A stretch of 19,234 bases of DNA from positions 1 to 19,234 of the forward strand of contig CAYHWL010000012.1 of NCBI GenBank assembly GCA_964359785.1, written 5' to 3'. This document shows positions 6,775 to 14,274 of the stretch, in pieces. The translations under genes were made by a program, and so were the position numbers. Numbering within the stretch: the first letter of the stretch is position 1; the number at the start of each line of letters is the position of its first letter. This DNA is from JACQSU01 sp964359785. GTDB lineage: Archaea; Nanobdellota; Nanobdellia; Woesearchaeales; JAGWAF01. The notes beneath the pieces were generated by a model. It did no database searches. It was not told the origin of the DNA and worked only from the letters and a program-made list of their open reading frames with translations.

Positions 6775-7631
6775 TTGAGATCCACCTTTCCAAAGATGCC
6801 TTTTGGCCGATACAAAAGGATGAGGAGCAGGATAAGCGCAAATAAGATCTGTCTTGCAGGACCAATAAGTGATGATGGAAATCCTATGAATCTCAACGGC
6901 TCTGGGATCAATAACAGGATGGCCGTCCCGATGTACGAACCCTTGATAGATCCTAATCCGCCCACAATCATCATGCTAAAGACCAGTATCAGATCAGTGA
7001 GGCTGAAGATGGATGGATCGATAAAAGTGATATAGTGAGCATAGAGCCCGCCAGATAGGCCGGCAAAGAACGCGCTTATGCCAAGAGCCAAGGCTTTTGT
7101 GAGAAGCGCATCATGGCCAAGAGTCTTAGCCGCCAGCTCATCATCCCTCACCGCCTGCATGATCCTCCCGTATCTGGATATCGTGAGAAAGTGGATGATG
7201 GCGTAGACAATCGCGGATAATATGACCACAATTAGAAGCATCTGGTAATTACTGACCGCTAATCTTTGGATACCCGGGATGCCAAGAGCCCCCCTTGTCA
7301 GACCTGTCCAATTCCTTGCCACACTGCCCATGATAAAGGTGAAGCCTAACGTGGTCAAGGCAAGATAATCACATTTGAGACGCGTTGTGGGGAAAGCTAA
7401 AAGGATGCCAAAAAGACCTGCAAGGATCATACCCCCCAAGAGACTTAGCCAGATGGGCACACCTGCCAATGCCAATAATGCACTCGTGTACGCCCCTATA
7501 CCAAAAAATGCGATGTGCCCAAGATTGAGCAGTCCAGTGAAACCCACAGCGATGTTAAGCGAGATCGTGAGAATACTATAGATCCCGATGAGGATGGCTA
7601 AGTGGATAAGATAGTTCACGAATGCCATCAA
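6771..7631 (-). CDS. livM: Branched-chain amino acid ABC transporter, permease LivM
   Basis: The 286-residue membrane protein has about eight hydrophobic segments and the LivM hallmarks GFTGLLNLGHIAFFGIGAY (about 30-48) and, later, VGGLGSIKGSYIG. It forms the translocation channel with LivH. LivM of many bacteria carries an extra N-terminal region that is absent here, so this is the compact form. The start at 7631 overlaps the livH stop, and a second in-frame ATG follows at once at 7628; either could be used. The stop overlaps the livG start. Confidence 0.93.
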   Translation of the reverse strand: MMAFVNYLIHLAILIGIYSILTISLNIAVGFTGLLNLGHIAFFGIGAYTSALLALAGVPIWLSLLGGMILAGLFGILLAFPTTRLKCDYLALTTLGFTFIMGSVARNWTGLTRGALGIPGIQRLAVSNYQMLLIVVILSAIVYAIIHFLTISRYGRIMQAVRDDELAAKTLGHDALLTKALALGISAFFAGLSGGLYAHYITFIDPSIFSLTDLILVFSMMIVGGLGSIKGSYIGTAILLLIPEPLRFIGFPSSLIGPARQILFALILLLILLYRPKGIFGKVDLN

Positions 7632-8497
7632 GCCTCCCTCACAGTCTTCCCCAACAGACCCGACGGCCTGAATAAGAGGAAGATAAATAGGACGACAAAA
7701 GCGATGGCATCTTTATATCCCGACGGAAGCCACCAGATGCCGATGTTCTCCACCAATCCTAGAATATATGAGCCTAGCACCGCTCCTGGCACGCTTGTCA
7801 GGCCACCAATGACCGCCCCAGTGAAACCCTTGATGACAAGCGACATGCCCATCTCTGGATACAGATTCTGCTCGATACCTATGAGGATGCCTGCGATGCC
7901 AGCAAGAAAGGATCCTAGAAGAAACGTTTTGGTGTAGACAACTTCGGGATCGATACCCACAGTCTTGGCGACATCCTTGTTGTCAGCGACCGCGCGCATG
8001 GCCTTGCCTAAAGTGGTCTTTTTCATCAACAGCCATAATGCGGTCAGCATCAAAGAGGAGACCATAATCATCACCACTTGGATGTGGGTGATCCTCGCCC
8101 CTAGAAAATCATAGACTGGATTGACCAGAGGGATAGTCTTGACATCCGCGCCGAAGAAGATGAGGATAAGCGCACTGCATAATGTCATAATAGCGATGCT
8201 CGCGATAAGCAGGATTGCACCAGATGACTTTCTTTCCCGCAAGGTCTTGTAGACCACCCGATTCATCAATTCGCCTATGAGGCTTGCTAAGATAAGAGTT
8301 AGGATTACAGAGAGCCAAAAATCCAAACCAAGATTTATTAGCAATTCGTACATGAAATAGGCGCCTGATGCCACCACCGCCCCATGAGCGAAGTGCATCA
8401 ACTTACTCACGCTGTAGATAAGAGAGAACCCAGATGCGACTAAGGAGTAGATCGCACCTGCGATGATACCATTGAAGATGAGCTGTGCCGCGATCAT
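7628..8497 (-). CDS. livH: Branched-chain amino acid ABC transporter, permease LivH
   Basis: From the ATG at 8497 the product is 289 residues. It starts MIAAQLIFNGIIAGAIYSL, a typical LivH beginning, and contains FSLIYSVSKLMHFAHG and GFTGAVIGGLTSVPGAVLG, hallmarks of this permease family. About eight TM segments are expected. The frame extends to 8545, but that start would overlap alaE by 44 bases and add residues foreign to the family. GGAGTG, just upstream within the end of alaE, is a good ribosome site for 8497. LivH pairs with LivM to form the channel. Confidence 0.92.
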   Translation of the reverse strand: MIAAQLIFNGIIAGAIYSLVASGFSLIYSVSKLMHFAHGAVVASGAYFMYELLINLGLDFWLSVILTLILASLIGELMNRVVYKTLRERKSSGAILLIASIAIMTLCSALILIFFGADVKTIPLVNPVYDFLGARITHIQVVMIMVSSLMLTALWLLMKKTTLGKAMRAVADNKDVAKTVGIDPEVVYTKTFLLGSFLAGIAGILIGIEQNLYPEMGMSLVIKGFTGAVIGGLTSVPGAVLGSYILGLVENIGIWWLPSGYKDAIAFVVLFIFLLFRPSGLLGKTVREA

Positions 8498-8501
8498 ACG
8501 T

Positions 8502-8975
8502 TCACTCCGCGTGAAACTGGTCCACGAGCGATTTTGGGCTATCACCCTTTTTATTGGTTGTCATTCCCCTCACTTTGTCGATGTACCAGTTCGTGGTAGG
8601 GCCTAGAAGAGGGGATATGCAAGCGGACAGCAGACAGCTCTCTTTTATCTGAGTGGAATCCGCACCTATGCAATACAGCCATAATGCGTATATGGGAGTC
8701 CAGAAACTTGAGTAGACGGCCATGTCTATCAGACTTTTCTTAAGAAGTCCAGACTCCTTGTCATTGGTCTTGCCCATCCAGTAATCATAGTATCTCCCGT
8801 ACGCTCCTCCAAGACATGAATTGACAGCAACACTGATACATCTTGACTTGAGCACCTGGAGCCCATCAAGCCCTATCACTACACCCTCAATAAAGGTGCC
8901 TACCACTGCTCCATATGACACCATAGCAAATGTGTCAACTGCAGTGGTTTTGGATACGAGACTTTCGAGGTTCAT
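8502..8975 (-). CDS. alaE: AlaE-family L-alanine exporter
   Basis: The 157-residue product resembles the small inner-membrane alanine exporter AlaE of Escherichia coli (former DUF1144), which exports L-alanine using the proton gradient. The match rests on remembered family features: VDTFAMVSYGAVVGTFIEG (13-31) fits the E. coli start ADTFAMVVYCSVV, followed by SRCISVAVN, YGRYYDYWM, and later SFWTPIYALWLYCIGAD, in the same order and spacing. Four hydrophobic segments are expected. It begins with an ATGA overlap at the end of the second binding-protein gene and ends 4 bases before livH, so it sits inside the uptake operon. It could instead transport another small amino acid. AlaE is better known from bacteria, so transfer is possible. 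Confidence 0.8.
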   Translation of the reverse strand: MNLESLVSKTTAVDTFAMVSYGAVVGTFIEGVVIGLDGLQVLKSRCISVAVNSCLGGAYGRYYDYWMGKTNDKESGLLKKSLIDMAVYSSFWTPIYALWLYCIGADSTQIKESCLLSACISPLLGPTTNWYIDKVRGMTTNKKGDSPKSLVDQFHAE

Positions 8976-10099
8976 CTTTTTTCACCAACTGCGTCAAAGA
9001 CTGGTTTGCCATCCACAATCCGAACTACAGCTAGGTCGAAGCTAGGTTCGCCTTCCGCGGTGTAGCTTAGAGTGCCCACTGCTGACTCTCTATTCTTGAT
9101 CGATAAGATGTTTGCTTTGATGCAGTCTTTATCATCACCGCATTTTTTTAGCGCATCCGAGTAGATCATAACCGCGTCATAGCTTTCAGCGACTAGCGCA
9201 GGATCAACCCCAAATTCGCCATATTGGGAGCGATATCTGCTTAGGAAAGACTTTGTCAGTTCATTCGCATTTGGATCAGTGTGTGTCGTGACTCCCCATG
9301 CTGTAGATGGCATGGCATCAAGAGCCCTGTCCCATGTCGCTTTGCTTATGAGCAGCGTCTCCCCAAGAATAGGTTTTGTGATGTTTAACTCTTTGGCCTG
9401 CCTGAATAAGATGACTGCTGGATCCTGGTTCGACACGCCAACCATGAGCGCATCCGCATCACTTTGCTGGAATTTTTCAAGTTGGGTCTTGAGGTCAATT
9501 GTTCCTGGAGGGAATGAGTCTTTTGCCAGGATCTTTCCGCCAAGAGCTTCATAATACTGTGAGAAGGCTGTTATGACGCCTAAAGGGTAATCTTTTTGTT
9601 CGTATAGAATCCAGACTTTGTTTATCCCCCTGTTCAATGCTTCTTGCGCCTGTATTTTCATCACGTAAGATGAAGGCGGGGTTGTCCGCAATGCGTATTT
9701 GGCTTTGCCTGCATAAGCAGGAGTAGATGTGGTGCTCGCTAATTGGAAAACCTCGTTTTCAGCGGCTACTGGCTGGATCGCCATGCTTTCTGTCGAGCAA
9801 TGGCCGCCAAAGATGACATCGACCCTATCGATGTCTATCAATTTGTGCGCGGCAGTGACAGCTGTTGCGCCATCACATTTGCCATCCTCCGCTATAAGGT
9901 CAATTAGGCGGTCGTTTATCCCTCCATCTGCATTGAGTTCATCGACAGCAATCTTTGCGGCATTATATCCGGTCTCGCCAAAAGTACTAGCTCCCCCCGT
10001 CAATGGACCAATCCAGCCGTACTTGATGCGGTCTTCGCTGGTCCCTTGCGCGCAACCCAATAGCAGTACAAGCGCCAAAGACAGAAGGATGCGTCTCAT
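8972..10099 (-). CDS. Branched-chain amino acid-type substrate-binding lipoprotein
   Basis: This is a 375-residue receptor of the LivJ/LivK (Peripla_BP_6) family. A lipobox, LLLGC, gives the lipidated Cys at residue 16, tethering it outside the membrane. The mature part begins with IKYGWIGPLTGGASTFGETG (about 25-44), followed by VDELNADGGIND, a hallmark of the family. Two alpha/beta lobes close on the ligand. It overlaps the double receptor upstream and alaE downstream by ATGA, so it should feed the LivHMGF pump. The ligand is unknown; family members bind Leu, Ile, Val, other amino acids, amides or short-chain acids. Confidence 0.9.
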   Translation of the reverse strand: MRRILLSLALVLLLGCAQGTSEDRIKYGWIGPLTGGASTFGETGYNAAKIAVDELNADGGINDRLIDLIAEDGKCDGATAVTAAHKLIDIDRVDVIFGGHCSTESMAIQPVAAENEVFQLASTTSTPAYAGKAKYALRTTPPSSYVMKIQAQEALNRGINKVWILYEQKDYPLGVITAFSQYYEALGGKILAKDSFPPGTIDLKTQLEKFQQSDADALMVGVSNQDPAVILFRQAKELNITKPILGETLLISKATWDRALDAMPSTAWGVTTHTDPNANELTKSFLSRYRSQYGEFGVDPALVAESYDAVMIYSDALKKCGDDKDCIKANILSIKNRESAVGTLSYTAEGEPSFDLAVVRIVDGKPVFDAVGEKR

Positions 10100-12246
10100 T
10101 GCGATCCACCGATGACCACGGAGGTCTTGTTGGTGATACGTTTGATGTCATATATCACTGTCTTGAGGTCTCTGTTTTCATCGAATTCGATTGAGGGGGT
10201 CGAGACTGCCTTGAAGCTGCCGCTTGCTAATGCATCTCTTACCGCGGTTTTGTCAGTGCCTACCCTACCCATCACATCGGCATAGATGTTCACTGCATCA
10301 TAACCAAGCGATGTTATAGCATTCGTATAGTTCTCACCTGTGACTTGAGCGACCTTATCTTTAAGGGACTGTGGATTATCGACCTTGCCGATTATCTCAA
10401 TTGTACCTTGAGCCACATCCGCAGACATCATCTCATTTGTCTCAAGGACATCTGGGCCTATCACTTGCGCGTCCACACCTAATTCCCGAAGCTGTTTTAG
10501 GAAAACAAGCGCTACTTGCGGATAAAGTGGTATATAGATAGCATCTGGTTTTACAGCTTGAATCTTGGATACGACAGTCTTTGTATCTGTCGTGTCCATA
10601 CTTAACCCTTCATCAACCACAAGGTCTACTCCAAGAGTTTTGAGAGTATTTCTGAATTCGTCAGCTAATCCTTGTCCATAATCATTTTGGACATAAACCA
10701 GGGCTACTTTCTTCGCTTTGAGATTTTCTGTGATATACTTTGCAGAAAATCTGCCTGCGAATGAGTCTGATGGATATATCCTGAATATGTGGTCTCCAAT
10801 CTTTGTCAAGGGAGGTGCTGAAGCGATGATTATCGCGGGAACACCGGCTTGTTGAACGATGGGGAGTCCAGGTCCAGCCGCCGCTGAACAGACAGGGCCG
10901 ATTATCGCATCGACATTGTCCATTGTTGTGAATTTGGTCATCACATTGACGCCATCCTTGCTGCATTTGTCGTCTTCATAAATAATCTTTAGCAGCCTGC
11001 CATTTATGCCGCCTGCGTCATTTATCTCTTTGAGAGCAACTTCTATACCTGCCTTCGCGCCAATACCGAAACTGGCGGCTTCGCCAGTGAGGGGAAGGCT
11101 AGCGCCGATAATAATTGGTTTGGTGACGCCGAATGTCGGACCAGGGGATGCCTTGTACGTCTGGGTGACTGGCTTACCATCGATTATCATCTTGATGGAT
11201 GCCTTTGATCGGACAATACCTTCCTCTCCGACATCTATCCTGCCCACCGCGCCGTCGAAATCCTTGATCTTGAGGATCTCGTTTGCGACTTCTTCATGTG
11301 TGGGTTTCACTGCAGAATCTTTTCCTGCTTTTTCATAACCAGCTACTATGAGATTCACCACATCGTAAGCATTGGGAGCGCTGATCTGTGGATCCTTGCC
11401 GTAAGCCGCTTTGTATTTTGCGGTGAAACCAACGGTTGGGTCAGATGCGCTTGCGTACCACTGCCCATTGAATAGTGACGGGTCTTTTGTGAGCTCGAAG
11501 GATTCAGCGCAGCTAACAGGGGTCTTTACTCCCAACTCTTTCATCTGTGTGTATATGAGAGGCAATTCTGGGTCGAGCGCTCCAATGAAGATGATATCAG
11601 GGTTTGAGGCCTTGATCTTCATGATGCTGGAGCGGAAATCCTTCTCTCCTGGAGCGAAAGTCTCTGTATTTACCACGGTCATGCCTTCGGATTCACTGAA
11701 ATTCTTCACGGCGTCAGATATCGCCTGCAAACCTTGGTGCTGCATGACGATGATCGCTATTCTTTTAATGTCTCTTTTGCTCGCTTCATCCGCCCAGGCC
11801 ATAGCCTCTTGGTTTGGCTGGGTCCAGTGGATGAAATTGTAGAATCCTTTCGCGACATTGGCATCTGATGCGACAGGGTTGAAATGGATGACCTTGTTCT
11901 CCTGCGCAATCGGCGCCACAGCGTTGCCTGTGCCGCTTGACCAGCTGATGATCGCATCGACATTATCGACTTGGATAAGTTTTGTGGCCGCAGTGGATGC
12001 TGTCTTTGGGTCCAGCTTGTCATCTTCGAAGACCAACTGATAGTCATATTTGCTGTCCTTTAGGTCCTTGACTGCTAGTTCCATGGAATTTTTGACAGTT
12101 TCGCCAAAGAAGGCCAGATCGCCAGAAAGCGCAAGTGATGCACCGATTTTGACCACTTGCTTCTCTTTGGCTGGCGGTGTGATATTCCCGCCGCATCCGG
12201 CAAGGAAAATCATCATTATAAGCAGGATAGATGTTGTTTGTCTCAT
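10096..12246 (-). CDS. Double-domain substrate-binding lipoprotein (two fused LivK-type receptors)
   Basis: The 716-residue product is about twice the normal size of a LivK-type receptor. The lipobox, FLAGC, places the lipidated Cys at residue 18. The first receptor domain begins at about residue 30 (KIGASLALSGDLAFFGETV), the second near 375 (IIGASLPLTGEAASFG). Each has the family's full-length two-lobe pattern, but they have diverged: only the second keeps INDAGGINGR. One continuous frame with no internal signal makes it a true tandem fusion. With the next gene the operon offers three binding domains to one pump. It is the first gene; GGAGGAGA at 12251-12258 is its ribosome site, and palindromes lie upstream. 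Confidence 0.9.
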   Translation of the reverse strand: MRQTTSILLIMMIFLAGCGGNITPPAKEKQVVKIGASLALSGDLAFFGETVKNSMELAVKDLKDSKYDYQLVFEDDKLDPKTASTAATKLIQVDNVDAIISWSSGTGNAVAPIAQENKVIHFNPVASDANVAKGFYNFIHWTQPNQEAMAWADEASKRDIKRIAIIVMQHQGLQAISDAVKNFSESEGMTVVNTETFAPGEKDFRSSIMKIKASNPDIIFIGALDPELPLIYTQMKELGVKTPVSCAESFELTKDPSLFNGQWYASASDPTVGFTAKYKAAYGKDPQISAPNAYDVVNLIVAGYEKAGKDSAVKPTHEEVANEILKIKDFDGAVGRIDVGEEGIVRSKASIKMIIDGKPVTQTYKASPGPTFGVTKPIIIGASLPLTGEAASFGIGAKAGIEVALKEINDAGGINGRLLKIIYEDDKCSKDGVNVMTKFTTMDNVDAIIGPVCSAAAGPGLPIVQQAGVPAIIIASAPPLTKIGDHIFRIYPSDSFAGRFSAKYITENLKAKKVALVYVQNDYGQGLADEFRNTLKTLGVDLVVDEGLSMDTTDTKTVVSKIQAVKPDAIYIPLYPQVALVFLKQLRELGVDAQVIGPDVLETNEMMSADVAQGTIEIIGKVDNPQSLKDKVAQVTGENYTNAITSLGYDAVNIYADVMGRVGTDKTAVRDALASGSFKAVSTPSIEFDENRDLKTVIYDIKRITNKTSVVIGGSQ

Positions 12247-12288
12247 TGTATCTCCTCCACTTTTGTTATGAGGTTAGCAAATGACGGC

Positions 12289-12298
12289 TAAATATATT
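12289..12298 (-). promoter_or_regulatory. TATA-like box of the liv operon
   Basis: The minus strand reads ATATATTTAG here. A start about 26 bases on, near 12267, leaves about 20 bases of leader with GGAGGAGA before the ATG at 12246. The palindromes at 12310-12339 lie directly upstream, where they could block or assist promoter recognition. Confidence 0.5.
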
Positions 12299-12309
12299 CT
12301 TCATCCTTA

Positions 12310-12339
12310 TAGAATATATTCTAGAATATCCGTATATTC
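12310..12339. promoter_or_regulatory. GAATAT/ATATTC palindromes between divergent operons
   Basis: TAGAATATATTCTA at 12310-12323 is a perfect 14-base palindrome. GAATAT-CCGT-ATATTC at 12324-12339 is a second inverted repeat with the same half-site wider apart. A third partial copy, AATATATTC, lies at 12291-12299 in the liv TATA box. Repeated half-sites between two divergent promoters suggest an operator for a dimeric regulator, though AT-rich sequence raises the chance of palindromes. Confidence 0.45.
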
Positions 12340-12350
12340 CTGTGGTAAGG

Positions 12351-12358
12351 TTTATATA
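12351..12358 (+). promoter_or_regulatory. Upstream TATA box of the HTH-nucleotidyltransferase operon
   Basis: TTTATATA is a strong archaeal box with a start predicted near 12380, giving a leader of about 40 bases. A weaker candidate, ATTAATAAA at 12391-12399, is 27 bases from the ATG and would give a leaderless mRNA. Either may be used. Confidence 0.5.
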
Positions 12359-12390
12359 CAATGGATATTTGATTGCCCAATGAGCGACAG

Positions 12391-12430
12391 ATTAATAAAC
12401 AACTGTTCAAAATAATAAACACATGTTCAA
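12391..12430 (+). repeat. 20-base tandem direct repeat over the operon start
   Basis: 12391-12410 and 12411-12430 match at 17 of 20 positions, sharing AATAAACA and TGTTCAA. The second unit covers the start codon at 12423 and the first covers the expected transcription start or second TATA box. Placement and period (two helical turns) suit an operator for autoregulation by the first gene product, which carries an N-terminal HTH. Confidence 0.6.
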
Positions 12431-12953
12431 CGAACTAAACAACTTGAGGGTATTCTTCGAAGAGCCTGACCGCGAGGTAGGAGTGCGCGAATACGCGAGG
12501 CTAAGCAAGATAGCTCCGGCAACCGCTTCCTCGAGGCTAAGAAACTTAGTCAAGGGGGGATTCTTAAGCGAACGTAGTGAAAGGAATGTGACCCTTTTTG
12601 CGGCAAGGACGGAATCCGACTTTTATCTCGAAGCGAAGCGTTTCTATAATATATCCAAGATAAAAGATTCAGGCCTCATAGATTTCTTGGTAAGAGAGTT
12701 TCATGAGCCCACCATCTTTCTGTTTGGATCATACGCGAAGGCTGAAAACTCGAAGAAAAGCGATATAGACCTTTTTGTGATCTCCAATACAAAAAAGAGC
12801 GTGAATCTCGCAGATTTTGAGAAGAAGTTATCCCCCATTCAATTAATGGTGCATGACCCGTCAGAGATACACAAACTCATGAAGACAAATCCGCATCTGC
12901 TGAATAATGTATTGAATGGCATCAGGCTGTACGGGTTTTGGGAGGCATTATGA
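12423..12953 (+). CDS. HTH-domain nucleotidyltransferase (MNT family)
   Basis: The 176-residue product has a winged-HTH-like N-terminus (about 5-62; EYARLSKIAPATASSRLRNL fits the helix-turn-helix) and a minimal nucleotidyltransferase domain from about 85. The signature GSYAKAENSKKSDIDLFV gives Gly102-Ser103 and Asp114-x-Asp116; LMVHD (Asp145) is the probable third acidic position. Such enzymes transfer nucleotides to protein partners, usually a HEPN protein encoded next, as here. The added DNA-binding domain suggests it also controls its own promoter, where a 20-base tandem repeat lies. Its stop overlaps the HEPN start as ATGA. Confidence 0.85.
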   Translation: MFNELNNLRVFFEEPDREVGVREYARLSKIAPATASSRLRNLVKGGFLSERSERNVTLFAARTESDFYLEAKRFYNISKIKDSGLIDFLVREFHEPTIFLFGSYAKAENSKKSDIDLFVISNTKKSVNLADFEKKLSPIQLMVHDPSEIHKLMKTNPHLLNNVLNGIRLYGFWEAL

Positions 12954-13375
12954 GATTCGAAGACTTGATGAAGGAAGGCAAAGTCAGGAAAGGCAGACCT
13001 GATGTGTCTCTTGCAAAATCGTTAGTGGCGATGTCTGATCGACAGCTATCTTTTGTATCCGGGACGCGATTGAACACAGATAACGCGTCACCAGCGCTAG
13101 TGAGCTATTATGAAGCGTTACGGGAGATATGCGAGGCCATCTGCGCAAAAGAGGGGTATAAAGTCTATTCCCATGAGGCATTCACGTTATATCTCAAAGA
13201 TAACCTGAAAGAGGATTTGTTAGCAGAGAAATTTGACCGACTGCGCCGTCTTCGAAACCAGATAAATTACTATGGAGAACCGGTAAGCCTGCAGGAAGCA
13301 GAAGCGGCCGCGGCACAAGTCATTGGACTGATAGCCAGTCTAAAGAGGAAATATCTAGGGGAGATAATGAAATGA
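12950..13375 (+). CDS. HEPN-domain partner of the nucleotidyltransferase
   Basis: The 141-residue helical product contains LRRLRNQINYYGEPVS (98-113), the conserved helix of HEPN proteins found beside archaeal nucleotidyltransferases. The active-site pattern is Arg102-Asn103 with Asn106-Tyr107 in place of the R-x4-6-H of HepT, a variant whose RNase activity is less certain. The start at 12950 has GGGAGG five bases upstream and overlaps the previous stop; a TTG at 12938 is less likely. In turn its stop overlaps the AbrB-PhoU start. The pair resembles a toxin-antitoxin or a regulatory module; the third coupled gene argues for regulation. Confidence 0.8.
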   Translation: MRFEDLMKEGKVRKGRPDVSLAKSLVAMSDRQLSFVSGTRLNTDNASPALVSYYEALREICEAICAKEGYKVYSHEAFTLYLKDNLKEDLLAEKFDRLRRLRNQINYYGEPVSLQEAEAAAAQVIGLIASLKRKYLGEIMK

Positions 13376-14274
13376 AACGCAAGGTCATAAAGCAAGGCGC
13401 AGGAACTTTAGTGATATCGCTTCCAGCAGCATGGGCCAAAAGCCATGGCCTTGCCAAAGGCGATGAGATAGACATAGCTGAAGCAGAAGGGAAACTCGTG
13501 ATCTCGAAAGGCTCGGCATCCCAAAAGAGATCCACAAAACTCAACCTAGCCACCAACGTGGAATCAGCCATCAGGACAGCTATCGTAAACACTTATCGCG
13601 CGGGCTATGATATCATAGATGTCACCCTAAAGGATCCTAAATCTATGGTTATCATAACGGACACCTTGAGAGACTATATAATAGGCTTTGATGTGACAAA
13701 ACGGGAAGGCAACAGATGCATCATAGAGAATATCACAGAGCCAAGCGAAGAGCAGTTCGAGATATTATTCCGAAAGATATTCTTCAATTTCGGACTGCTG
13801 CTCAAAATCACAGAAGAACGCCTAAAAGGAAAGGAAACCGCTGACAACTACAAGGATATAGTCCTCAAGATGCATCAGTATGACAACTTCTGCCGAAGAG
13901 TGGTCTCAAGACGCAATCCACTGGGACAACAAGCCAGCCTGTTTTGGGCATTTAGCTCTCTGCTTATCCATGCCCAGAGGGAGATCTATCACCTAAACAG
14001 ATTCCTTGACACACAGCACGTGGATTTTAGGCATTTTGAGGCATATAATTCACTGAAACAGGCTTTTGAACTGCTTGAGATGGCGTATACGAACAAGGAC
14101 ATCACCAAAGTGGAGCAATTACACAATCTGGAGAAAAAGGCCCTACATGGAGACCTGTACAAGAACATACAACTGCAAGGCAAGTCTAGCATAGTATTAT
14201 ATCATATATACTCTGCCCTTCGTAATCTATACCTCGCGTCGAGCCCACTTATTGGCCTTTCTCTTGAGAGGTGA
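13372..14274 (+). CDS. AbrB-PhoU fusion regulator
   Basis: The 300-residue product begins with a SpoVT-AbrB swapped-hairpin DNA-binding domain (1-47; KQGAGTLVISLPAAWAK is the hallmark) followed by a mostly helical PhoU-like region to the end. Archaeal AbrB-PhoU proteins are usually annotated as phosphate-uptake regulators and often lie beside pst genes; none is present here. It is the third gene of a translationally coupled operon with the nucleotidyltransferase and HEPN genes, which suggests it is part of that module. Its last 26 bases overlap the end of the convergent kinase gene. Confidence 0.85.
   Translation: MKRKVIKQGAGTLVISLPAAWAKSHGLAKGDEIDIAEAEGKLVISKGSASQKRSTKLNLATNVESAIRTAIVNTYRAGYDIIDVTLKDPKSMVIITDTLRDYIIGFDVTKREGNRCIIENITEPSEEQFEILFRKIFFNFGLLLKITEERLKGKETADNYKDIVLKMHQYDNFCRRVVSRRNPLGQQASLFWAFSSLLIHAQREIYHLNRFLDTQHVDFRHFEAYNSLKQAFELLEMAYTNKDITKVEQLHNLEKKALHGDLYKNIQLQGKSSIVLYHIYSALRNLYLASSPLIGLSLER

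Noticed and set aside
8498..8545. Longer livH start
   Set aside because: The added residues overlap alaE by 44 bases and do not resemble LivH; a ribosome site supports 8497.
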